Part shown: one piece after another, positions 5,760 to 11,235 of the stretch
Layout of the letters: the number at the start of each line of letters is the position of its first letter
Numbering within the stretch: position 1 is the first letter of the stretch
Source of the DNA: CAUZJO01 sp963580245
Lineage (GTDB): Bacteria; Sumerlaeota; Sumerlaeia; MVZB01
NCBI GenBank assembly: GCA_963580245.1
Contig: CAUZJO010000143.1
Span: forward strand, 1 to 11,798
DNA length: 11,798 bases
Direction of reading: 5' to 3'
Notes under the pieces: model-generated
The model's input: only the letters and a program-made list of their open reading frames with translations
What the model was told of the DNA's origin: nothing
Databases searched by the model: none
Position numbers and translations under genes: made by a program

Positions 5760-5936
5760 GTGCCCTTTTCCCATAATACGATTCCAAAGGCCATACTGGA
5801 AAAAGAAATTTGAGCGACGCACGTTTCTGTCGATCTGCTAGCCGCACTGGACATCACAAGTCGTGGGTTTTCGCCTCTTGGCTTGGCTTTCGATTAGCAA
5901 TGTATGAGTAGGACGCTCCCCTGACGACATAACCCG

Positions 5937-6764
5937 GTGACCATCGCCCAGACCATCCTCCGCCCCATCCGCGCCTTCCGCGAAGACCTGCGGACCAACC
6001 CGCTCAGCCGGTTGACGTGGGGGATTGAGCCGTGGAACTACAGGCGCCAGCTAAAGGCGATCAGCGCGGTCCTTTTCCCGCCGCTGCTTTTATGCGGTAT
6101 CCTCTCGCTGTTCCTTTTTGGGTTCTTCCCGCTTCCATTTATTGGACGAGTGGCGATTTCAAAGATACATGATCCACAAGAATTCCTTCTGCCGTGCTTA
6201 CTCCTCCTGGTCTACGGGATACATTTGTGGCTGCCTGTTGTTCTGATTGCACGGAGCGTTCAAGTAAAAAGCATGCATAAGCTCCGGGCCAATCGGGATG
6301 ACTACCAGTTGGCCGGCTTAACCGGACGACAGATGATCTGGGCGGCCACGGACCCGTGGTCTCTGGGTCTCGTTGCGGCGTTGATTCCCCATGGCGTCGC
6401 TTCATTGGCGCTAACGATCTATATTGTTGTACATGAGGGGATGTCAGATGATGATACGTGGTTGACGTTCGTAATTCTATACGGCCCGGTTTTTTCGATG
6501 CTCGCTTGTTCCGTCCTTGATGCGGCAATGCTCATGTTAACTACGCATGTTGTACTTCGCCTGTTCGCATTGATATTCATCGGTTTGCTCACGAGTCCCA
6601 TTCTTCTATGGTTGGTTGGTGTAACTATGAGCATTTGGAGCATTGAGAGCATAGCTCTATACGGCGAAATCATCAGCTGGCCCCTCCGCCTCTGGCTCGT
6701 CGTCTGGCTCTGGCGCAAGGCGGTGCGCAGACTCGAAAGCGGGGAATTCGGGGGCGCGGCGTGA
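5937..6764 (+). CDS. multi-spanning membrane protein, possibly an ABC-2-like exporter subunit
   Basis: The 275-residue product is strongly hydrophobic, with membrane segments at about 42-66, 83-106, 141-165, 176-200, 204-234 and 244-259. The first 40 residues are cytosolic-looking and end in WGIEPWNYRRQLKA. Between segments 2 and 3, residues 115-139 (LRANRDDYQLAGLTGRQMIW) recall the loop of ABC-2-type exporter permeases, where a charged stretch is followed by (L)LLTPLSxRxIxxGK; this is the only basis for the family guess. No ATPase gene is nearby. The start is a GTG with no clear ribosome-binding site; the preceding ATG at 5901 is out of frame and stops after six codons. The next gene, a pseudopilin, begins 125 nt later on the same strand. 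Membrane location is confident, function is not. Confidence 0.55.
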   Translation: MTIAQTILRPIRAFREDLRTNPLSRLTWGIEPWNYRRQLKAISAVLFPPLLLCGILSLFLFGFFPLPFIGRVAISKIHDPQEFLLPCLLLLVYGIHLWLPVVLIARSVQVKSMHKLRANRDDYQLAGLTGRQMIWAATDPWSLGLVAALIPHGVASLALTIYIVVHEGMSDDDTWLTFVILYGPVFSMLACSVLDAAMLMLTTHVVLRLFALIFIGLLTSPILLWLVGVTMSIWSIESIALYGEIISWPLRLWLVVWLWRKAVRRLESGEFGGAA

Positions 6765-6888
6765 TATCTACATTGACAGGTGTCGGCGGGCGACCATAAG
6801 ATCGATTGATAGACAGCCGGTAGCCACCTCGGCGGGCGATCGCGAGCCGGGAGTGATTGTGAGCGGCCAGGAAAAGGAGGGTTCCTTG

Positions 6889-7500
6889 ATGACTCGGCCA
6901 GTGTCAGTAAAGATTTCTCCGCGGCGGGCGAGGGGTGGCTTCACGCTGATCGAACTGCTGATCGTCGTCGCCATCATCGCGATCCTGGCGGCGATCGCCG
7001 TGCCCAACTTCCTGGAGGCCCAGATGCGGTCCAAGGTAACCAGGGCCGTCGCGGATATGAAGTCGGTCGGAATGGCGATGAGAATGTATCAAGTCGATAA
7101 TAACCAGGTTCCCGTCCTGCCGGGAAAATTCAACTCAAAATGGATGGTCGACTACATGAGAGTCGATGGAGACAGACAGCCTCATGTGGGTCAATTGCTG
7201 ACCACGCCTATCGCATACATGACCGAAATCCCTTTCGATTATTTCAACAGCCGCCTCAAAAAGAGATCAACCTTTTTCCCAGGCTACAGGAGCTGGTCGT
7301 TCATTCTTTCCGTCGCGGCTACAGGTCATCGGCCGCAATTTGATGAGGTACTACCTGGATTTTGGTTCATAGAGAGCTGTGGGCCGAGTCTGCAATGGGA
7401 CCATCCTGCCGGGCCCTGGGAATATGATCCAACGAACGGCACGATCAGCAAGGGAAATCTGGGCTATATGTCTACCGGGAGAATTGTTCCAACGATATAG
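6889..7500 (+). CDS. GspG-like pseudopilin, first of a tandem pair
   Basis: ATG 6889 is chosen over upstream starts because AGGAGG lies eight nt before it and the resulting leader is typical. The 203-residue protein has a basic leader (MTRPVSVKISPRRARGG) and a class III signal: cleavage is expected between G17 and F18, giving FTLIE with the conserved Glu at +5 (E22). The hydrophobic helix LLIVVAIIAILAAIAVPNFL follows, then EAQMRSKVTRAVADMKSVGM. The C-terminus holds YDPTNGTISKGNLGYM, like the end of type II secretion major pseudopilins, where it helps bind calcium. The leader is normally removed and the new N-terminus methylated by a PilD-type prepilin peptidase, after which the protein assembles into a short pilus-like fibre at the inner membrane. 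No secretion ATPase or secretin gene is present, so it may be one of many orphan pseudopilins. Confidence 0.85.
   Translation: MTRPVSVKISPRRARGGFTLIELLIVVAIIAILAAIAVPNFLEAQMRSKVTRAVADMKSVGMAMRMYQVDNNQVPVLPGKFNSKWMVDYMRVDGDRQPHVGQLLTTPIAYMTEIPFDYFNSRLKKRSTFFPGYRSWSFILSVAATGHRPQFDEVLPGFWFIESCGPSLQWDHPAGPWEYDPTNGTISKGNLGYMSTGRIVPTI
6940..7028 (+). repeat. pseudopilin N-helix repeat, copy 1
   Basis: This 89-bp stretch, encoding FTLIE through EAQMR, recurs at 7630-7718 with 81 of 89 bases identical by my count. All eight differences are silent, and an exact run of about 40 nt lies in the middle. The rest of the two genes is far less similar at DNA level. Confidence 0.85.
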
Positions 7501-7605
7501 GGCTTCAAGTCTTCAACCAGCAAGCACGCCTCTTATTGGGGTTTACTCAGCCCGTTGAGAGATATCAGATAAAGCGAAAATGATCTATTCAGGAGGCCAC
7601 CAAGC

Positions 7606-8292
7606 ATGAATCGAAGAATTAGCCGGGCATTCACCTTGATCGAGCTGTTGATCGTCGTCGCCATCATCGCGATCCTGGCGGCGATCGCGGTCCCCAACTT
7701 CCTCGAGGCGCAGATGCGTGCGAAAGTCTCGCGGGTCAAGGCCGACCTGCGTTCGATCGTCACCGCGATGGAGGCCTATCACGTCGACAACGTTTGGATC
7801 ATCCAGGACCACAGCGACAGCCCCGAGGAAGCGGCGCCGAGAAACTATCACGGCACGCTCGATTTCTTACGCTGGACCGATTTCGACGGCAATGAACACG
7901 GCCCCGGCCGGCTGCTGACCAGTCCGGTGGCCTACATGACATCGGTCCCGTTCGACGTTTTCAACACCGCATTCTTCCAGGAGCAAAGGGCCCATAACTT
8001 CCCCTTCGAGATCGAACAGGCCAGTTTCTTCATGCGCGGCTCCTCGCGGAGGATTTACAATCATGGGGTCAGCGACGATGATCCGTTCTTTTCCAGTTTC
8101 GTGTGGCACCACGATAACGAGCGGACCCGGTTTTTCTATCGCTACCTGCTTCAGTCGAGCGGGCCTGATTTGCTCTTTTGGAACAGTACTCCAGGGCGGC
8201 GGTATTACGATCCAACCAATGGGACGATCAGTGAGGGGGACATTTTCTACGTCGAAAACATGGGTTTTCGCGGAGGCGGCGGCTCGAAATAG
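7606..8292 (+). CDS. GspG-like pseudopilin, second of a tandem pair
   Basis: ATG 7606 has AGGAGG nine nt upstream. The leader is only MNRRISRA, so cleavage would fall between A8 and F9, an accepted alternative to Gly at -1, with Glu13 at the +5 position. The helix and following PNFLEAQMRAKVSRVKADLR match the first pseudopilin. The 228-residue protein then diverges: it carries an insertion rich in aromatic residues (about 100-180) before RYYDPTNGTISEGDIFYVEN. The two share the central pattern LL(T/S)(T/S)P(I/V)AYMT, then PFD, supporting a common fold and ancestry by duplication. It lies 105 nt behind the first gene, probably in one transcript, though its own strong ribosome-binding site allows independent translation. 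The partner secretion machinery is not in view. Confidence 0.85.
   Translation: MNRRISRAFTLIELLIVVAIIAILAAIAVPNFLEAQMRAKVSRVKADLRSIVTAMEAYHVDNVWIIQDHSDSPEEAAPRNYHGTLDFLRWTDFDGNEHGPGRLLTSPVAYMTSVPFDVFNTAFFQEQRAHNFPFEIEQASFFMRGSSRRIYNHGVSDDDPFFSSFVWHHDNERTRFFYRYLLQSSGPDLLFWNSTPGRRYYDPTNGTISEGDIFYVENMGFRGGGGSK
7630..7718 (+). repeat. pseudopilin N-helix repeat, copy 2
   Basis: Partner of 6940-7028, within the second pseudopilin gene. The identity is concentrated in the part coding for the hydrophobic assembly helix, suggesting either very strong constraint or local gene conversion. Confidence 0.85.
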
Positions 8293-8636
8293 CAGTCCTC
8301 CGGTTAACTCCGTCAGTCACCTGACCAACACGGTTGCGAATCCGTCTGGGATCACTCGATCCGCTGGACAAGGCCGTGAAGGAAGAGACGGTCTCCCAAC
8401 CGCCAATTATCAACCCTCCTTTCGCTCCCCGCCCCCGAAAGCCTGGTTCAGCGCAATAGACGCGCGACTGATCCCCCGGCCCGGAATTCCCCTTGCGCCC
8501 CCAGCCACAACCGAGCCTTCTGACGACGCTCAGATGGACAGCGGCCGGCGCGAGTCGGCCAGCGACGACCGGCCCTGTTCGATCCATAAGGACGATGTAA
8601 TGGGCTGGTAACATACGCCGCTGATGCCTCAGTCGC
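8293..8636. other. stretch without a recognisable gene
   Basis: Open frames cross this stretch on both strands, but none has a good ribosome-binding site or a recognisable motif, and their composition is that of shadow frames. The only structure I see is GGCCGG (8543-8548) with CCGGCC (8569-8574), which can form a small hairpin or an alternative stem with CGGCC at 8556-8560. Plus ATGs at 8600 and 8624 lead to nothing familiar. Confidence 0.5.
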
Positions 8637-8783
8637 TTATCTCAAAAGGCCGTCGGCGGCCAGCAACACGATCTTGGCGCGCAACACGAGGCGCGCCGGC
8701 GTGGAGCGTCCCCGCGACCAGCGCACAAGCGTGGCGCGTTGCTCCGGGGTCAGGGTCAATGGTTGGGCTATTCTCATCGGCAT
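8637..8783 (-). pseudogene. IS630-type transposase, N-terminal scrap
   Basis: From ATG 8783 on minus the 48-residue ORF reads MPMRIAQPLTLTPEQRATLV, then RWSRGRSTPARLVLRAKIVL and LAADGLLR, then a stop. This is the beginning of IS630-family transposases (LTxEERxxLxxWxRxxxTPxRLVxRARIVLLAADGxxxxEIA...), just before their helix-turn-helix. The homology breaks after AADG at about 8655, and the rest, about 300 residues including the DDE domain, is missing. AAGGA lies two nt before the first ATG and about eight nt before the ATG at 8777, so the second may be the true start. It is an inert fragment; no terminal repeat or TA target duplication could be identified. It adds a third insertion-sequence family to the window. 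Confidence 0.65.
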
Positions 8784-8861
8784 CGTCCTTGCAAGTCATG
8801 TTCAAGAACGATACCACAACCCCCAGTTATAATCAACTGTAATTATGAGACACTACACTAG

Positions 8862-9053
8862 CTACTCGTCTTCACGGCGCGCATCTATCGTGATGTCTTC
8901 GTCCGTGCCGATTCGGATGCCCAGATGTATGGGCTGACAGCAGGTTTCGCAATCCGTCGTAAACGTCTGCCGCGAGCCCACCCCGGGCTCGACGCGGACG
9001 GTATTCGGGACTCCACAATAAGGACATTCAAACGCAGCGTCTTCCTCAATCAT
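8862..9053 (-). CDS. CPXCG-motif cysteine-rich zinc-ribbon protein
   Basis: The complete 63-residue ORF contains CPYCG near the start (residues 10-14) and CETCCQPI in the middle (residues 35-42), followed by an acidic C-terminus ending in ARREDE. This is the whole of the small CPXCG family (Cys-rich CPCC/CPXG type) found widely in bacteria at about 60-70 residues. The two Cys pairs would bind one zinc ion. The function of the family is unknown; it acts in the cytosol by all appearances, with no signal or membrane segment. ATG 9053 is the first sensible start, with a weak AAGGAA about 15 nt upstream. It is one of the few fully intact genes in this half of the window. Neighbours (an IS630 scrap and the small-ORF cassette) suggest no functional link. 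Confidence 0.8.
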   Translation of the reverse strand: MIEEDAAFECPYCGVPNTVRVEPGVGSRQTFTTDCETCCQPIHLGIRIGTDEDITIDARREDE

Positions 9054-9243
9054 TTCCGTGCTATCCGATTCCTTCCCACACCGATCCCTACGGATTACGA
9101 TTGGAATCAGCTCATCAAGGATATAGAGCGTTTCTATGCTCTGAGGGAGCTGGTCTCTTCATACATAAGGGGTCAGGTTGGACTTCCCCCGATATAGTGG
9201 ACACCTCAGCCTCCTATACCGTGCCGTTTGAAAGTCGATAACG

Positions 9244-9345
9244 CTATATCCAGCTCAAAGATAGACCAAATCCGACTCCCGCCTCAACCATCAACGCGAC
9301 CGTGAGTCTGCCGCTTCCGTTTATCCCGGTGATGTGATAATTCAT
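9244..9345 (-). CDS. 33-aa ORF with a P-loop-like N-terminus, probably a truncated NTPase
   Basis: ATG 9345 on minus has GGGAG six nt upstream. It begins MNYHITGINGSGRLTVAL, then MVEAGVGFGLSLSWI and a stop. A short beta strand followed by GxxGSG(K/R)xT is the Walker A (P-loop) pattern starting an ATPase or GTPase, but here the essential Lys position is Arg and the next Ser/Thr is Leu. With only 33 codons, this is at best the first strand and helix of a once larger protein. It starts 19 nt beyond the stop at 9365, so it fits as the last member of the small-ORF cassette above it. Chance resemblance cannot be excluded. Confidence 0.3.
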   Translation of the reverse strand: MNYHITGINGSGRLTVALMVEAGVGFGLSLSWI

Positions 9346-9364
9346 CTTCGTCTCCCGTCTAGTA

Positions 9365-9705
9365 TTAATTTCGCGAACCTAGTCCGCCCCTGAAGACGGG
9401 TTTGTCAACGCTTAACCCGGATGGCCGGAGAAGTTGGCCAAGGATCGCCACAGATGGCCGCCACGGGCAATCGGAAGCCGGGGCCGACGTTCGATACCCT
9501 GGCGGGCGGTCAGGCCGTGACGGGGCTGGAATCGCTTGACGACTGCACCCGGCCCAGGGTTCGGACGGATACGGTGTGTAGACCGTGACAAAGGCCCCAG
9601 AATCCGTTGTCTCGGCCAACCGATACAAACGAGTGACGCACACTTGAGACCGCCTCGCAACGCGTAGTAGGCGCCTGCCGGAATCCAAGTCTTCTCAATC
9701 TGCAT
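9365..9705 (-). pseudogene. unknown small protein, translationally coupled, apparently frameshifted
   Basis: ATG 9705 overlaps the end of the acidic ORF by 11 nt and has AGGAGG nine nt upstream inside it, a typical translational-coupling layout. It opens MQIEKTWIPAGAYYALRGG. In this frame the ORF continues to 9412, but the later part is arginine- and proline-rich, like a shadow frame. A shift near 9645-9655 enters a more protein-like frame, VCVTRLYRLAETTDSGAFVT, then VYTPYPSEPW, ending at 9365. That end fits the next ORF, which begins 19 nt later. I therefore think the original product was about 113 residues and has one frameshift here. If no shift exists, the product is the 97-residue frame 9412-9705. 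No family is recognised. Confidence 0.35.
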
Positions 9706-9874
9706 TATGGCCCCCCTCCTTGTCGTCATCGTCCGGCAGCATTACTGGCTCCTCGTCCTCGTCATCAATGCCAAGGAGCATTCCCAGGTCCGCGCTCTCA
9801 AAGTCAGCTTCCTCCTCATCGTTGTCTTCGCCGACGGTGATGTCGCCAAGTCCTGAACTCAGTATGTAAACCAT
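9695..9874 (-). CDS. very acidic small protein (59 aa), unknown function
   Basis: ATG 9874 has a perfect AAGGAGG at seven nt, one of the strongest ribosome-binding sites in the window; a GTG one codon earlier is a less likely start. The protein begins MVYILSSGLGDITVGEDNDE and is dominated by Asp and Glu (EDNDEEE, DDEDEE, DDDD), with no membrane segment, Cys or signal peptide. Such a composition suits a disordered partner-binding or nucleic-acid-mimicking protein, but this is inference. Its first ten residues resemble those of the ORF upstream (MLYGLNNTVG), and the DNA around both starts is a duplicated unit. The downstream gene starts inside it, so the two were likely made together. Confidence 0.5.
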   Translation of the reverse strand: MVYILSSGLGDITVGEDNDEEEADFESADLGMLLGIDDEDEEPVMLPDDDDKEGGHNAD

Positions 9875-9949
9875 CACGTTCCCTCCTTTCTTAATGATTT
9901 TACCGGTCAGGCAAGACTCACCATCCTATCAGCTTTTAAATCTCGGGCG
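9866..9949 (-). repeat. tandem unit of the small-ORF cassette, copy A
   Basis: Read on minus: a gene end (CCCGAGATTTAA), a spacer with GGTGAGTCTTG, then AAAATCATTAAGAAAGGAGG, GAACGTG and the ATG of the acidic ORF. The same order of elements occurs at 10088-10198. The duplicated block covers the end of one ORF and the ribosome-binding site and start of the next. Confidence 0.7.
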
Positions 9950-10096
9950 TGAAACCGCCGAGTTCAGCGTGGCGTTCGCAGAGCGGATATAGGAGTCTTT
10001 TAAAGATCGCTCACCTGGGACCGAGCCCAGCATTTCATCCGCGTCCCCGCGATAAGTTCTAAAGTTGCCGACGGTGTTGTTTAATCCATAAAGCAT
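9929..10096 (-). CDS. 55-aa ORF, diverged paralogue of the acidic ORF start, possibly frameshifted
   Basis: ATG 10096 follows GGAAGGGACGTG, the diverged counterpart of the site before the acidic ORF. The product opens MLYGLNNTVGNFRTYRGDAD and ends SRPRFKS. The last codons overlap DNA that also ends the 19-aa ORF upstream: there it reads APEI then TAA, and in this copy a shift of frame would give FTPEI then TAA. The present C-terminus is therefore probably the result of a frameshift in an older, more acidic protein. I do not recognise a family. Its place between two similar units supports a tandem duplication of a small gene rather than a chance ORF. Confidence 0.35.
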   Translation of the reverse strand: MLYGLNNTVGNFRTYRGDADEMLGSVPGERSLKDSYIRSANATLNSAVSRPRFKS

Positions 10097-10198
10097 CACG
10101 TCCCTTCCATTCTTGATTATTTTGCCGGGCAGGACTCGGGACCTGCTCCTCCGCCGGTCAAGACTCACCGCTCTATCAATTTTTAAATCTCGGGGGCG
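10088..10198 (-). repeat. tandem unit of the small-ORF cassette, copy B
   Basis: Partner of 9866-9949: CCCGAGATTTAA, AGCGGTGAGTCTTGACCGG, then AAAATAATCAAGAATGGAAG, GGACGTG and ATG. It is 27 nt longer because the segment GAGTCTTGACCGG is itself repeated as GAGTCCTGCCCGG, an internal duplication. Confidence 0.7.
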
Positions 10199-10242
10199 TT
10201 CGCATCGGCGGCTTCTACATCTTCATTTGTTGGGTAATCCAC
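10183..10242 (-). CDS. 19-aa acidic peptide ORF at the head of the small-ORF cassette
   Basis: GTG 10242 has GGAGG nine nt upstream (10256-10252) and encodes MDYPTNEDVEAADANAPEI, then TAA. Seven acidic-or-amide residues in 19 make it similar in character to the acidic ORF further down. It sits about 20 nt after the promoter candidate at 10264-10291, so it would be the first translated segment of that transcript. It is either a genuine short peptide, a leader, or the 3' remnant of an older gene whose start was lost. Too short for a family call. Confidence 0.3.
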   Translation of the reverse strand: MDYPTNEDVEAADANAPEI

Positions 10243-10263
10243 AGTGATCGTCCTCCAACCCTT

Positions 10264-10291
10264 ACGATACAACCAATTAGGGGCTTGTCAA
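10264..10291 (-). promoter_or_regulatory. promoter candidate for the small-ORF cassette
   Basis: On minus, a perfect TTGACA (10291-10286) is followed after 16 nt by TATCGT (10269-10264), four of six matches to the -10 consensus. It points into the run of small ORFs at 10242-9244. Confidence 0.35.
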
Positions 10292-10351
10292 AGGAAGGGT
10301 AGGGTCCAGGAAGATAATCGATTGTGGGCGGCGCAGGCGGCGTCCTACGCG

Positions 10352-10516
10352 GGACTCTCGCGCCACTCTTGATGTCGTTTTCGCCGGAATTGGACCGGCG
10401 GCCATCTTAGGTTCGGCTCTTACCTCCCTTCATAGCGCTTGTCTTTGGGATTACGGGAGCGGTTGCCTTCGGGCGACGGGTCCAGGTGCCCATCCGTTTT
10501 GGCGGGCCGCTTGGGC
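10352..10516. repeat. dispersed direct repeat, copy 2
   Basis: Diverged copy of 1457-1636, same orientation. On minus it encodes only the tail of the 65-aa gene (KRPAKTDGHLDPSPEGNRSR then NPKDKRYEGR and stop) and the start of the next small ORF. Its upper edge, at about 10516, is fused directly to the broken nickel/cobalt exporter gene. Confidence 0.85.
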
Positions 10517-11036
10517 GACGGCGGTCAGCGTTAAGGCGATACCGAGGCCAAAGAATAGGACGAGCCAGAGGCCGAGGACTGGCTTGCCGATACCCCAGGC
10601 CATGATCAGCACAGCCAGGGCACCGGGGCAGGGCAGCAAGCCACCAGTCACGCCAGCGGCGATGACGTCGCGAAGGCGGACAGCGCCTGATTGAGTCACG
10701 CTCGACCAGTCGTAGTCGTGCGAGTGGCCGTGCTTGCCGTGGTGATGGTGGGAGCCGGCTTCAGCGGTTCGATGGGAGAGCCAGTGCCGAAATTACGCCC
10801 AGCGTTGCCAGACCATCCAGAGGCCGAGCAGAATGACAAGGCCGACGCTGGCGTGGACAAGGAACTCCATTGCCCGGTCCTGGGAAAACCACTGGGCGCC
10901 GACGACGGAGAGGATAGCGAGGAACAAGACGACCGCGGTATGGGTAACGGTAACGGTGGTTGCCATCAGCCGCGTGGAGCGCGCCGAGCATGAAGGCAGT
11001 TGGAAAGAAAAGCCAGGTGAGGTTGTCAGGGTTCAT
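10517..11036 (-). pseudogene. broken nickel/cobalt exporter (RcnA/NicO type)
   Basis: ATG 11036, with AAGGAG about five nt upstream, opens MNPDNLTWLFFPTAFMLGAL, then HA. In RcnA/NicO proteins this is followed by the LEPGHxKT region and a loop before the next helix. Here the frame changes at once to RLMATTVTVTHTAVVLFLAI, so roughly 28 codons are missing. That second frame carries two hydrophobic helices (down to WMVWQRWA), hits a TAA at 10795-10793, and continues in the same frame with SHHHHGKHGHSHDYDW, a His-rich metal-binding loop. It then reads LRDVIAAGVTGGLLPCPGAL, the family signature, and LFFGLGIALTLTAV. At about 10516 it runs into repeat copy 2, losing the last helices. The intact relative exports Ni or Co across the inner membrane. 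With one deletion/frameshift, one nonsense codon and a lost 3' end, this copy is dead. Confidence 0.75.
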
Positions 11037-11235
11037 GGCAACTCCTTTTGGTGGGGGATGTATTCCGTAAAGCATAGAAGGGGGGGCAAGGGCAACTCAG
11101 CCAAACGGTGCCTGTCAACGAGAAAAGGCGCTGGTCTTCATCCGGAAAACTTCTGTTCGACAGGATAGTCTTGGCCTCAAGTTTCGGCGGTCGGGATCCC
11201 CTATATAAACCGCCATAGCTCAAATCCCATGCCTT

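Noticed and set aside
7502..7605. Search for a CRISPR array or tRNA in intergenic gaps
   Set aside because: No regularly spaced repeats and no tRNA cloverleaf were seen in this or any other gap.
8925..9197. 90-codon plus ORF ending FYALRELVSSYIRGQVGLPP
   Set aside because: Its first half is antisense to the well-supported CPXCG gene. The last 40 codons look protein-like but have no start of their own; at most a 3' scrap of a lost gene.
9189..9206. GATATAGTGGACACCT, resembling an IS3-type end (TGTCCACT...)
   Set aside because: Only a short match from memory, with no partner inverted repeat or transposase nearby.
10691..10993. 100-codon plus ORF
   Set aside because: Antisense shadow of the nickel/cobalt exporter, whose His-rich loop and GGLLPCPGAL signature lie on minus.
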